This document shows positions 1-6,972 of a stretch of 47,126 nt of DNA, one piece after another; position 1 is the first letter of the stretch, and each line of letters starts with the position of its first letter. The stretch comes from Cyanobacteria bacterium SIG31. Its GTDB lineage: Bacteria > Cyanobacteriota > Vampirovibrionia > Gastranaerophilales > Gastranaerophilaceae. Below the pieces are notes generated by a model. That model worked only from the letters and a program-made list of their open reading frames with translations, was not told where the DNA came from and did not search any database. The translations under genes were made by a program, and so were the position numbers. Where the stretch lies: contig SUTX01000016.1 of NCBI GenBank assembly GCA_015152465.1, positions 1-47,126 of the forward strand. The letters are read 5' to 3'.

Positions 1-62
1 TCAAAACTATTGATAAATAAGGGCTATAACCACATCAAACGATATCAGTAAAAATCATAAAA

Positions 63-81
63 AAGGCTATGAAAGAGCCTT
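63..81 (-). terminator. possible terminator reading leftward
   Basis: A stem AAGGCT/AGCCTT with a 7-nt loop is preceded on the plus strand by an A run, which is a T run for minus-strand transcription. It abuts the tRNA-Arg fragment, so it may end a transcript from a leftward element. No gene is visible in 1-78. Confidence 0.35.
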
Positions 82-120
82 CTAAGCAGAGGGTCCCGCG
101 TTCGAATCGCGGCAGGCGTA
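79..120 (+). pseudogene. 3' half of tRNA-Arg(UCU), probable integration scar
   Basis: The sequence from the anticodon loop (CTTCTAA, anticodon TCT at 81-83) through the 3' anticodon strand GCAGA, variable loop, T-arm (CCGCG-TTCGAAT-CGCGG, 96-112), acceptor strand CAGGCGT and discriminator A is intact. The 5' half is missing: no ACGCCTG acceptor strand or D-arm occurs upstream, and the anticodon stem has no proper partner. Integrases commonly recombine in the anticodon-to-3' part of tRNA genes and leave such a half at one end. I infer an att site with an integrated element to the left, outside the window. Confidence 0.7.
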
Positions 121-164
121 AATTAAATAGGATAGGACAAAGTTCCTATCCTATTTAATTTTTG
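121..164 (+). terminator. Rho-independent terminator after tRNA-Arg half
   Basis: A long, nearly perfect hairpin (arms 121-137 and 144-160, pairing around TAGGATAGGA/TCCTATCCTA) is followed by TTTTTG. It sits directly after the tRNA 3' end, as a tRNA terminator would. Confidence 0.85.
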
Positions 165-186
165 TTAGCCAAGCGATGAGAACGCT

Positions 187-321
187 AAGTGCGTAAGCAC
201 TTTTCGTGTTCGAACGCGAACGAGCGGAGGCTGAAGCGCTTTTGCCAAGTGATAAAATCACGAAGGCAAAACGCGGAATTGCCGTTCAACGCGAGTGAGC
301 AAGACAATCGCGGCAGGCGTA
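187..321 (+). repeat. tRNA 3'-end structured element, copy E1 (tRNA-Arg)
   Basis: The element begins with a hairpin (187-202, AAGTGC/GCACTT), then a T-arm-like box GTGTTCGAA, then GCGAACGAGCGGAGGCTG. A long hairpin follows (236-274: outer CGTTTTGCC-type stem, inner GTGAT/ATCAC), then CGGAATTGCCGTT and GCGAGTGAGCAAGACA. It ends with a copy of the tRNA-Arg 3' end (ATCGCGGCAGGCGTA, 307-321) identical to 106-120. The same order of blocks recurs after tRNA-Leu at 19226-19370, with different but still pairing hairpin sequences. I know no named family for this; it could be a mobile repeat targeting tRNA 3' ends or a processed RNA. Confidence 0.7.
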
Positions 322-366
322 AATAAATAGAGACTAGATTTAAATCTAGTCTCTATTTATTTTGAT
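321..366 (+). terminator. terminator after element E1
   Basis: A hairpin with arms 321-340 and 343-361 (AGAGACTAGATT/AATCTAGTCTCT core) is followed by a T-rich tail. It is a second, unrelated terminator placed after the second copy of the tRNA-Arg 3' end. Confidence 0.8.
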
Positions 367-499
367 TATGTAGACGAAGAAAGCTGACAAAAGGGCTGGT
401 TTTAGCTTAACAATAATTTTCTTAAATTATATCCATTTGTGCAGTATAAAAAGCTTTATTTCGTTTATATAATTCTAAGGATAAAAAAGGAGGAGCTAT

Positions 500-847
500 A
501 TGAATAAAATTTTATCAGCATTATTATTGATAGGTGTTTCTGCGGGTATCGTATTTGCTGCACACGGGGGCTTTAAAGATTCTGTCAATGCTCGCAAATC
601 AACTGTTGCAGAAGTACTAAAAATGAATAATAATGCTTATGTTTTGATTCAAGGTAATATTGTTAAGCGTTTATCTAATGATAAATATTCATTTAAAGAT
701 TCTACCGGAACTATCACTGTTGAGATTGATGACGACAAGTGGGGTGGAGTTACAGCCGGAACTCAAGATAAGTTAGAGCTTGTTGGAGAGGTTGAGAAAA
801 AATACAATACAACAGAGTTAGATGTAGATACTGTTCGTAAGTTATAA
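500..847 (+). CDS. exported BOF (YgiW/YdeI-type OB-fold) protein
   Basis: A 115-residue protein with a Sec signal peptide (hydrophobic residues 4-20, cleavage near FAA/HGG) followed by a single small beta-rich domain. The pattern fits the bacterial OB-fold (BOF) family of YgiW/YdeI: a strand containing NNAYVLIQGNIVKRLSND, then YSFKDSTGTITVEIDDDKW, then KLELVGEVEK. Family members are periplasmic stress-related proteins with unclear ligands. The start is well set by a strong Shine-Dalgarno (AGGAGG) before the ATG, and a TATAAT at 468-473 gives a short leader. It is monocistronic, with its own terminator just downstream. Confidence 0.85.
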   Translation: MNKILSALLLIGVSAGIVFAAHGGFKDSVNARKSTVAEVLKMNNNAYVLIQGNIVKRLSNDKYSFKDSTGTITVEIDDDKWGGVTAGTQDKLELVGEVEKKYNTTELDVDTVRKL

Positions 848-858
848 AAGGAAAAAAG

Positions 859-886
859 CTCTTAAGAAAAATCTTAAGAGTTTTTT
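859..886 (+). terminator. terminator of the BOF gene
   Basis: CTCTTAAGA-AAAA-TCTTAAGAG hairpin followed by TTTTTT, 11 nt after the stop codon. Confidence 0.9.
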
Positions 887-917
887 AATAAAGCATGGTG
901 CAAAAAGGTGTCTGTTA

Positions 918-923
918 TATAAT
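918..923 (+). promoter_or_regulatory. -10 box of sstT, predicted leaderless
   Basis: TATAAT ends exactly 6 nt before the ATG at 930, so transcription should begin at or next to the start codon. No Shine-Dalgarno is present. Confidence 0.55.
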
Positions 924-929
924 AAAATT

Positions 930-2198
930 ATGGGGATGAAAAAATTAATTGATAAATATAACAGTATAAATCTTGTAAGTAGGATTTTTATAGGGATTTT
1001 AATAGGTTTAGGTCTGGCATTAATAGTTCCAAAAGCTTCTTGGATTTCAGTTTTAGGGGATTTGTTTGTCGGTGCTTTAAAGGCAATCGCACCAATGCTT
1101 GTTTTGATTTTGGTAATGAGTTCTCTTGCTCAAGGCGTAAAAAAATCTGGAGGTAAATTTAGAACAGTAATTTCGCTTTATATGTTATCAACTTTTTTCG
1201 CAGCAATCACAGCTGTTGTAGCAAGTTTTTTGTTCCCGCAGGTTTTAACTCTTGATACAAGTACACAAGAACTTGATTCTGTGCCACAGGGATTGGCGGA
1301 AATTATACATAATTTACTTGTAAAAATTGTTATTAATCCAATATCATCGCTATCTGAAAGTAATTATTTGGGAATTCTTTTCTGGGCAATTATTACAGGT
1401 GTTGCTTTGAAAGATATTGTTTCAGATAGCACTAAAAACATGCTTAAAGATTTTTCAGCTTCAGTTTCACAGATTGTTGCTTGGATTATAAACCTAGCAC
1501 CTTTTGGAATTATGGGGTTAGTCTTTGATTCTGTTTCAACAAATGGGGTAGAGATATTTACTCAATATGGAAGATTGATTGGAGTATTAGCAATATGTAT
1601 GGCGATAGTGGCTTTGGTTACAAATCCGATAATTATATCCTTATTAATTAGAAAAAACCCTTATCCACTTATCTTAACATGTTTGAGAGAAAGTGGTATT
1701 ACAGCGTTTTTTACAAGAAGTTCTGCGGCAAATATTCCGGTTAATATGGAACTTTGTAAAAAGCTAGGCCTAGATAAAGATATGTACAGCGTATCAATCC
1801 CTTTAGGTGCAACAATCAATATGAGTGGCGGTGCGGTTACAATCACTATTATGGCTCTTGCTGCTGCACACACACTAGGTATTGAAGTTTCATTTTCTAC
1901 TGCTGTGATTTTAAGCGTACTTGCAACTTTTGCTGCTTGTGGTGCTTCTGGTATTGCAGGTGGTTCATTGCTTTTGATTCCATCAGCTTGTTCGCTCTTT
2001 GGTGTTTCAAACGATGTTGCGATACAAGTTGTTGGAGTAGGTTTTATTATTTCAGTTTTGCAAGATAGTTTAGAAACGATGTTGAATTCTTCAAGTGACG
2101 TTTTATTCACGGCAACGGCTGATTTTTATCAAAGACGTAAACATGCTATAAAAGAAGAGGTTGTTGTTGAAGAAGTTTATTCAACTGTAAATGAATAA
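930..2198 (+). CDS. sstT: serine/threonine:Na+ symporter SstT
   Basis: A 422-residue integral membrane protein of the dicarboxylate/amino acid:cation symporter (DAACS) family, best matching SstT, which imports L-serine and L-threonine with Na+. It has about eight hydrophobic segments, the re-entrant serine-rich hairpin (TRSSAANIPVNMELCKKLG, near residues 262-280), the glycine-rich stretch PLGATINMSGGAV, and the GASGIAGGSLLLIP loop. Length is normal for SstT (about 410). The first ATG is favoured over the one six bases later because a -10 box lies 6 nt upstream, as at other genes here. Its 3' end overlaps the convergent galM-like gene by 22 bp, so no terminator fits between them. Confidence 0.9.
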   Translation: MGMKKLIDKYNSINLVSRIFIGILIGLGLALIVPKASWISVLGDLFVGALKAIAPMLVLILVMSSLAQGVKKSGGKFRTVISLYMLSTFFAAITAVVASFLFPQVLTLDTSTQELDSVPQGLAEIIHNLLVKIVINPISSLSESNYLGILFWAIITGVALKDIVSDSTKNMLKDFSASVSQIVAWIINLAPFGIMGLVFDSVSTNGVEIFTQYGRLIGVLAICMAIVALVTNPIIISLLIRKNPYPLILTCLRESGITAFFTRSSAANIPVNMELCKKLGLDKDMYSVSIPLGATINMSGGAVTITIMALAAAHTLGIEVSFSTAVILSVLATFAACGASGIAGGSLLLIPSACSLFGVSNDVAIQVVGVGFIISVLQDSLETMLNSSSDVLFTATADFYQRRKHAIKEEVVVEEVYSTVNE

Positions 2199-3391
2199 AT
2201 GATTTTTCTATTATATTCTTCACCAACTTTTAGGACTCCTTTTTCTTTAAAGCTTTCTGTGTTTATAGCATTAGGGTAGAATTGAGGTTCTATACAAAAA
2301 CCAGAACGTTTTTCATACCTCTCTCCGCTTTTACCAACCGGTTGTGTTGATTTGCCAAGGTTATTTGCTGTGTAGAATTGAAAACCAGGTAGATTTGAAT
2401 AAACTTGAAGTTTTATTCCTGTCTTTTCGGACTTAACATTAGCAACCTCTATTAGATTTTTGCCGTCATAATTATCTACACAATAATTTTGGTCAAAACC
2501 TTTTCCTATTTTTAGTTGCTCGTGTTCTAAGTTGATTACATCAGCTATTTTTTGTGGTGTTGAAAAGTCAAAAGGTGTGTTTTTTGTATCCATAAATTCG
2601 CCTTTTGGTATCCCTATTGAGTTTACAGGAGTTATTTTTGTTGAATTAGGTAAATGAACGATATGGTCAAGAACTGAGTTTTCTTGTGTGTTTTCGGCAC
2701 CATCAAGGTTGAAATAATTATGATTTGTTAAGTTTACAATGGTGTCTTTATTGGTTTTGACTTTGTATTGTATGTGCAAATTGTTATCATCGTCGAGTCG
2801 ATAAATAACTCGGTATTTAACATCGCCAGGATATCCGTTTGCTAAATCTTTTGTTTTGTAGGTAAATTCAATACCATCTTTTAATGTTTTTGCTCTCCAG
2901 TTTTGAATATCAAGTCCATTTTTACCACCGTGTGAATGGCTTTTGCCATTATCTTTGTTGCAATCAAGTTGATATTCTTCACCATTAACTATAAATTTCC
3001 CCTCGCTGATTTTGTTTGCGTAAGGTCCGATTGTGCCTCCGGCATGACCTACAGGGGATTTTTCATACGGGGTAACATTTTTATACCCATGAGTTACATC
3101 TATAAAATGACCATCTTTATTTGGAACTTTTATGCCGACAATAGTTGCCCCAAATGTTGATAAATTTACGCTCATACCGTTTTTGTTTGTAATGGTATAG
3201 AGCTCTGCAATTTCTCCTGTTTTTTCGATTTTTCCAAAATTTCTCTTTTCAATTTTAACTTTATCAATATCAAAGTCATAGCTTTTTACAAAAGTATCAC
3301 GCATTGGCTGACACTGTCTAAAAATTTGAGGGTGTTCTATTTGTGGTTGATGCATGTAGTTGTAAACATGTGGATTAAAATCGATGGGCAT
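2177..3391 (-). CDS. aldose 1-epimerase-like protein (GalM family) with N-terminal extension
   Basis: A 404-residue protein of the GalM (mutarotase) superfamily, which interconverts alpha and beta anomers of hexoses. Visible family motifs are SHSHGG (His), NLTNHNYFNLDG (catalytic His), KGFDQNY (Asp) and EPQFYPNAIN (catalytic Glu). The family motif GRYANRI reads GPYANKI, so the usual substrate-binding Arg is Pro. About 60 extra residues precede the domain, with no signal peptide. The start is the ATG after AAGGAG (start codon at 3389-3391). It is third in an operon after two unknown membrane proteins, 10 nt downstream. Sugar specificity cannot be told, and the Arg loss raises doubt about standard mutarotase activity. 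Confidence 0.8.
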   Translation of the reverse strand: MPIDFNPHVYNYMHQPQIEHPQIFRQCQPMRDTFVKSYDFDIDKVKIEKRNFGKIEKTGEIAELYTITNKNGMSVNLSTFGATIVGIKVPNKDGHFIDVTHGYKNVTPYEKSPVGHAGGTIGPYANKISEGKFIVNGEEYQLDCNKDNGKSHSHGGKNGLDIQNWRAKTLKDGIEFTYKTKDLANGYPGDVKYRVIYRLDDDNNLHIQYKVKTNKDTIVNLTNHNYFNLDGAENTQENSVLDHIVHLPNSTKITPVNSIGIPKGEFMDTKNTPFDFSTPQKIADVINLEHEQLKIGKGFDQNYCVDNYDGKNLIEVANVKSEKTGIKLQVYSNLPGFQFYTANNLGKSTQPVGKSGERYEKRSGFCIEPQFYPNAINTESFKEKGVLKVGEEYNRKIIYSFTVE

Positions 3392-3401
3392 TTTTAGCTC
3401 C

Positions 3402-3980
3402 TTATTTTTTATCAATACCTAAAGCTTTCATTGCTGGGTGGACAATCAAATGACTTACTTCAGGTGCTAGAATTGCTAAGCCTAAAACAGATCCTACTAT
3501 ATTTCCGAATTCTATAACTCCCTTAAGTAAATTAAATTTTTCAGGAGCATCTGAAGCCAAGCTCTCTTTGAGTTCTTTAGAAAAAGTATCTTTAAATTTT
3601 GATTCTTCTAGAGCTTTTATTCTATTTGTTTTTTCGTACATTCCTGCAATTTTTCTATAGTTTAAGTATTGATCTGCAGTATTAAATTGTTGAAAAGCTT
3701 TTTCATTTTTGAAAATATGATTTTTAGCCAGTTTGAACGCACCTTTTTTGAATATCGGGATAACAAGTAGCATATATGTAGCTAAACAAGTTGCCTGATA
3801 TAAAAATTCTTTTGTTGCTGCATAGCGTTTTGTTTGAGATGAAAGCTGTTTGTCCGCAAGAATGAATGATGGTCTGCCGACAGCTTTCATTCCAGTCTCA
3901 ATTGAAACTGAAGACGTAGTACTTTGTGCGATATTTGTAAGGGTTGGACTTGTTAAAAAGTTTGTGATTGCGCTTACCAT
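3402..3980 (-). CDS. unknown membrane protein, family B of a duplicated A-B pair
   Basis: I do not recognise this 192-residue protein. It has a central block KAVGRPSFILADKQ with a following KRYAATKEFLYQ, a hydrophobic segment after it (about residues 60-78), a charged middle, and a second hydrophobic segment near residues 155-175. It is clearly homologous to the protein at 43564-44100 (RPSFILADK versus RPAFTLADR, YAATKEFLYQ versus YSATKELIFQ, FKKGAFK versus FQKGGYK). It starts inside the end of the preceding A gene (ATGGTAA overlap, with AGGTGG as ribosome site), so the two are translationally coupled. Function unknown; two membrane segments are likely. Confidence 0.85.
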   Translation of the reverse strand: MVSAITNFLTSPTLTNIAQSTTSSVSIETGMKAVGRPSFILADKQLSSQTKRYAATKEFLYQATCLATYMLLVIPIFKKGAFKLAKNHIFKNEKAFQQFNTADQYLNYRKIAGMYEKTNRIKALEESKFKDTFSKELKESLASDAPEKFNLLKGVIEFGNIVGSVLGLAILAPEVSHLIVHPAMKALGIDKK

Positions 3981-4522
3981 AGTCCACCTACTTTCATATC
4001 TGCCAATTTAGTTGGCATGTAATTTAATTGCAATTTGTTGTTTTTTTGTATTTTATTTACGTTAGGTTTAACTGTGGCAATTTCTGTGCCTTTATCGATT
4101 ATATCTAGTTTATTTTTTTCGAGAGCTTCTTTTTTCTCTCCTCTGCTTTTTAATTTTTTCATCAGAGGTTTGATTACAAGCGATGTAACTGCTGGTATGA
4201 CTAGTAATGCGGCTGTACAAACTCCTAAAAACATTAAGTTGTGTTCTGCAGCTGCCATTTTATCAGGAGTTAATTTCATTTTTCCCGCAAGTTTGCTTGT
4301 CATTTCCCCGCAAGCCCAATAAGTAGGTATTGCTACTACCTCAGTTAATCCCTCTCTGATAGCTGTATATTTCTTTGTTTCAGGGTCTTCATCTTTATCC
4401 ATCATTGTGAAAATAGGACGAGCAATGCCTTTTACTGTTGCAATTGCCATTACGGCATATGTAGGCTTATTAGTTTTTCCTAAATTTTCACACAGTTTTT
4501 TAAAAGTTTCTTTTATTGCCAT
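3974..4522 (-). CDS. unknown membrane protein, family A of a duplicated A-B pair
   Basis: A 182-residue unrecognised protein, first gene of a three-gene operon (A, B, galM-like). It carries KGIARPIFTMMDKDEDPETKKYTAIREG, a version of the motif also found in the B protein, then a hydrophobic segment, a second hydrophobic stretch LMFLGVCTAALLVIPAVTSL before KPLMKKLKS, and a basic, low-complexity tail ending in GGLW. Its homologue is the longer protein at 42691-43560 (DK-x4-PE-x-K-x-YT, IPxxxxxVIxPLMKK, similar tail). No strong Shine-Dalgarno is visible; AGGGA lies rather far upstream. The shared RPxF-x3-D[KR] motif suggests A and B descend from one ancestor. Confidence 0.85.
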   Translation of the reverse strand: MAIKETFKKLCENLGKTNKPTYAVMAIATVKGIARPIFTMMDKDEDPETKKYTAIREGLTEVVAIPTYWACGEMTSKLAGKMKLTPDKMAAAEHNLMFLGVCTAALLVIPAVTSLVIKPLMKKLKSRGEKKEALEKNKLDIIDKGTEIATVKPNVNKIQKNNKLQLNYMPTKLADMKVGGLW

Positions 4523-4663
4523 GTTGTTTTTAAAATCCCTAAAAATTTTATTTTGCTATTTATATCTTCTTGGATATAAATAAGTATATCATAGAAAATT
4601 TGTAAACAAAATTTTGAACTTTTTTATCTTATAAATCGTTGTATTTTAGAAAAGAGGTTGTAT

Positions 4664-5533
4664 ATGAAAAAGTTTCGCATAGTTTTTTTGTTTTTATCTT
4701 TAATCCTTTCTTACAATGCTGTTGAGGCTAGATGTTATGCGCATTATCATCATTATTCAACTCCAGCCTATGTTGTAAGAAGTGATTATTTTGAAAATGA
4801 ACAGAATTTTTTGAATTGTGAGAAGCATTATTTGCTAACGAAGACAACAGTTAATTTTTATTCAAATGGCACAAGACGAACATATAACTCTTATACAGCT
4901 TTTAACAACGACGGTACAGTTGTTTTATCTGATTGCGCTGATATTCAACATGTAATATTCAATAAAAAACACTATTTTTTGTTTAAAAGAGATGGAAGAT
5001 ATCAAATAGCAACTGCAGAGGGGGAGATTTTTGCAAAACGAAGATATTCTAAAATGAAAGAAATTTCTAATAACAGAATACTTGTGCGGGTGGATAAAAA
5101 ATATGGGGTTATAGATTTAAATGAGGATATAATTGTACCAATTAAATACAAGTCTTTTGAAAAAGCTAATAATAGTTTATACCTTACTAAACTTAATGGC
5201 TATTATGGTCTAATGGATTCGTCTGGTAAATTAATTCTAAAAAATGAATATGAAAAAATAAAGCCAGTTTATGATACTTTTTTGTTGAAAAAATATGGTA
5301 AGTATGGTTTGGCTGACATGGATGGTGAAATTATATTAGAGACTGAATGCGATAAAATAAAAAAAATGGACGAATACATTGTGACTAAAAAAAATGGGAA
5401 ATATAGAGTCTACGATGCCACCGGAAAAATTTTATCAGATATAGAGTATAAAAAAGTCCGTGTTGAGAGGAATACTCTTGAAGGGAAAATGGAAAAAGGA
5501 GGTTATAAGCCTATTCTTTTACAAACTTTGTAA
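4664..5533 (+). CDS. exported WG-repeat protein
   Basis: A 289-residue protein with a signal peptide (MKKFRIVFLFLSLILSYNAVEA, cut before RCYAH) and about five tandem WG/KWG-type repeats in residues 110-285. Repeat cores are DGRYQIATAEGEI, KKYGVIDLNEDIIVP, GYYGLMDSSGKLIL, GKYGLADMDGEIIL and GKYRVYDATGKIL, each followed by a Y-x-K[IV/M] turn. WG repeats form small beta-structured modules in secreted proteins of unknown partner. The ATG at 4664 is chosen because AGAGG lies 7 nt upstream; an in-frame TTG six bases earlier is too close. Tyr or Phe often replaces the signature Trp. Role unknown, probably extracytoplasmic binding. Confidence 0.8.
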   Translation: MKKFRIVFLFLSLILSYNAVEARCYAHYHHYSTPAYVVRSDYFENEQNFLNCEKHYLLTKTTVNFYSNGTRRTYNSYTAFNNDGTVVLSDCADIQHVIFNKKHYFLFKRDGRYQIATAEGEIFAKRRYSKMKEISNNRILVRVDKKYGVIDLNEDIIVPIKYKSFEKANNSLYLTKLNGYYGLMDSSGKLILKNEYEKIKPVYDTFLLKKYGKYGLADMDGEIILETECDKIKKMDEYIVTKKNGKYRVYDATGKILSDIEYKKVRVERNTLEGKMEKGGYKPILLQTL

Positions 5534-5591
5534 TTGAATTTTGGGGAAAAATATGAAATAATACCTTATATATTCATACTTTGAGGTGTTT

Positions 5592-6293
5592 ATGCGTGTG
5601 GAGAAGATAAATAGTTTAGATTTCGATTCAATCTATAAAGTTTTGAGCTCAAACAAAATTACAGATACTGAAAAAACTCGGTTTATATTAGCGAATCGTA
5701 ATGAAATAAAAAATATAATGACGCATGAGATTACAGAGGGTGATTTTAAAATGCTTATGGACAATAGGGCGTTGCAGAAATTTCGGCCTTTAAAAAATTC
5801 TTATACAAAATGGGGAGATAAAATAATTTTAGCAAAAGCTTTAAATATCCCAGTATCGGAAATCCCAAAATATGTGAAAAACGTTTCAGAATCAATTAAG
5901 GATATAGATAATGCAAAGTTTTTGCCACAAAGTACTATGGAAATATTAAAAACATATGTATATAGACACGGAACAAAAGACGAACTGGTTACATTTCTGG
6001 ATTATGAGCTAACAAAAGCTGAAGATTTATTAAAATGTCTTTACCGAACTTTGGAGTATCATACTGGAGGGGTTGCTGATTATTTTATACGTCCAATACA
6101 CAGAATGGATAACAAAACTTTGATTAGGGTTTTTGGCATTATTAATAAAAATATAAAAAAATCTCAAACGGCAGGCAAGATTTCTGATGCTGAGAGTAAA
6201 AAGGTCGCAAAATGGGCATTGATACAGATTTATAAGATTCAAAATAATTCAAAGTTTATTAATGCAATTAAAACTTATAATGTTTTGAGGTAA
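5592..6293 (+). CDS. hypothetical, mostly helical cytoplasmic protein
   Basis: A 233-residue protein I do not recognise. It has no signal peptide or membrane segment and is rich in Lys, Asn and Ile. Predicted character is all-alpha, with amphipathic stretches through the length and no cysteine cluster or nucleotide-binding motif. The ATG at 5592 follows TTGAGG at a usual distance; an in-frame GTG six bases earlier would overlap the ribosome site. It lies downstream of the WG-repeat gene with a 58-nt gap and may be cotranscribed. Confidence 0.65.
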   Translation: MRVEKINSLDFDSIYKVLSSNKITDTEKTRFILANRNEIKNIMTHEITEGDFKMLMDNRALQKFRPLKNSYTKWGDKIILAKALNIPVSEIPKYVKNVSESIKDIDNAKFLPQSTMEILKTYVYRHGTKDELVTFLDYELTKAEDLLKCLYRTLEYHTGGVADYFIRPIHRMDNKTLIRVFGIINKNIKKSQTAGKISDAESKKVAKWALIQIYKIQNNSKFINAIKTYNVLR

Positions 6294-6417
6294 AAGCTTT
6301 TATATCTGAATTGTGTTTGTTTGTAGTTGGCATAGTAATGCCAACCTATAATTTTTTATTTACCCCTTCAAAATTCCCAAATCGGACAAAAAAATACGCT
6401 CGGAAAGTTTCGCAATA

Positions 6418-6501
6418 GAACCTTGCGGTTCAAGTTTGCTCAATTTCCTCGCTATCCGAATTCCGCTTTGCTCAATACGTACGGAAATCCGCCGAACCAC
6501 C
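6418..6501 (-). repeat. diverged tRNA 3'-end element, copy E3 (tRNA-Tyr)
   Basis: Read on the minus strand, this begins with GGTGGTTCG, the T-arm start of the adjacent minus-strand tRNA-Tyr. It continues into GCGGAATTCGGATAGCGAGG and TTGAGCAAACTTGAACCGC, which resembles the CGGAATTGCCGTT...GCGAGnGAnCAAGACA block of copies E1 and E2. It ends in a GAACC/GGTTC hairpin rather than a tRNA acceptor copy, and lies beyond the tRNA terminator. The match is weaker than between E1 and E2. Confidence 0.4.
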
Positions 6502-6533
6502 AAAATAGTACTTCTCATCTCACTCACTTAAAA

Positions 6534-6569
6534 TAAAAAAAGAAGGTAGATAAACTACCTTCTTTTTTA
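6534..6569 (-). terminator. bidirectional terminator of the Tyr/Thr/Thr tRNA cluster
   Basis: A perfect 10-bp stem (AAGAAGGTAG at 6540-6549 with CTACCTTCTT at 6555-6564) has an A run on one side and a T run on the other. It lies just past the 3' end of tRNA-Tyr. Confidence 0.85.
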
Positions 6570-6571
6570 TT

Positions 6572-6654
6572 TGGGCAGGGGTGGATTCGAACCACCGTAC
6601 CCTCTCGGGAACAGATTTACAGTCTGTCGCCTTTAGCCACTCGGCCACCTACCC
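6572..6654 (-). tRNA. tRNA-Tyr(GUA)
   Basis: An 83-nt class II cloverleaf on the minus strand. The acceptor pair is GGGTAGG/CCTGCCC with discriminator A. The anticodon loop is CTGTAAA (GTA), there is a long variable arm with CCCGAGAGGG, and the T-arm is GGTGG-TTCGAAT-CCACC. No CCA is encoded. It is the last of three cotranscribed tRNAs. Confidence 0.95.
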
Positions 6655-6673
6655 ATATTCTTTTTTCAAAAAT

Positions 6674-6745
6674 TGCCTTTGACGAGATTTGAACTCGTGG
6701 CCTCTCCCTTACCAAGGGAGTGCGCTACCCCTGCGCCACAAAGGC
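6674..6745 (-). tRNA. tRNA-Thr(GGU)
   Basis: A 72-nt cloverleaf on the minus strand. The acceptor is GCCTTTG/CAAAGGC with discriminator A, the anticodon stem CTCCC/GGGAG with loop TTGGTAA (GGT), and the T-arm ACGAG-TTCAAAT-CTCGT. A degenerate copy of its first 17 bases lies just upstream of it (6774-6790). Confidence 0.95.
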
Positions 6746-6766
6746 AAGTCTAGCGTTTTTGTTTCG

Positions 6767-6790
6767 GCAGAGTCCCCACGCCACAAGGGC
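6767..6790 (-). repeat. tRNA 5'-end duplicate with ACTCTGCC tail (tRNA-Thr)
   Basis: On the minus strand, GCCCTTGTGGCGTGGGG (6774-6790) nearly repeats the first bases of the next tRNA, GCCTTTGTGGCGCAGGGG, and is followed by ACTCTGCCG. The same ACTCTGCCG follows a copy of the 5' end of tRNA-Leu at 18987-19006. This looks like a truncated member of the 5'-type tRNA-end elements. Confidence 0.45.
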
Positions 6791-6834
6791 TTGCTTTTGC
6801 CTGAGCTTATTTAGTTTTCAAACCTAATAAAAAA

Positions 6835-6906
6835 AGCCGGTAATAGGAATCGAACCTACAACCTACGGTTTACAAAACCGTTGCTCTACCGTTGAGCTAT
6901 ACCGGC
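6835..6906 (-). tRNA. tRNA-Thr(UGU)
   Basis: A 72-nt cloverleaf on the minus strand. The acceptor is GCCGGTA/TACCGGC with discriminator T, the anticodon stem ACGGT/ACCGT with loop TTTGTAA (TGT), and the T-arm GTAGG-TTCGATT-CCTAT. It is the first gene of the tRNA cluster, about 10 nt after the promoter. Confidence 0.95.
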
Positions 6907-6916
6907 AACAGAATCT

Positions 6917-6945
6917 ATGATAAGTGAAACAAAAATTATTGTCAA
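6917..6945 (-). promoter_or_regulatory. sigma70-type promoter of the tRNA cluster
   Basis: On the minus strand, TTGACA (6940-6945) and TATCAT (6917-6922) are separated by exactly 17 nt and lie 10 nt before tRNA-Thr(UGU). It is the clearest two-box promoter in the window and is divergent from the DUF4127 promoter. Confidence 0.85.
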
Positions 6946-6972
6946 TAATATTATTCAATTTTTTGTAAAATA

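Noticed and set aside
1..120. A complete tRNA-Arg at the left edge
   Set aside because: No 5' acceptor strand or D-arm precedes the anticodon loop, and the anticodon stem does not pair; only the 3' half is present.
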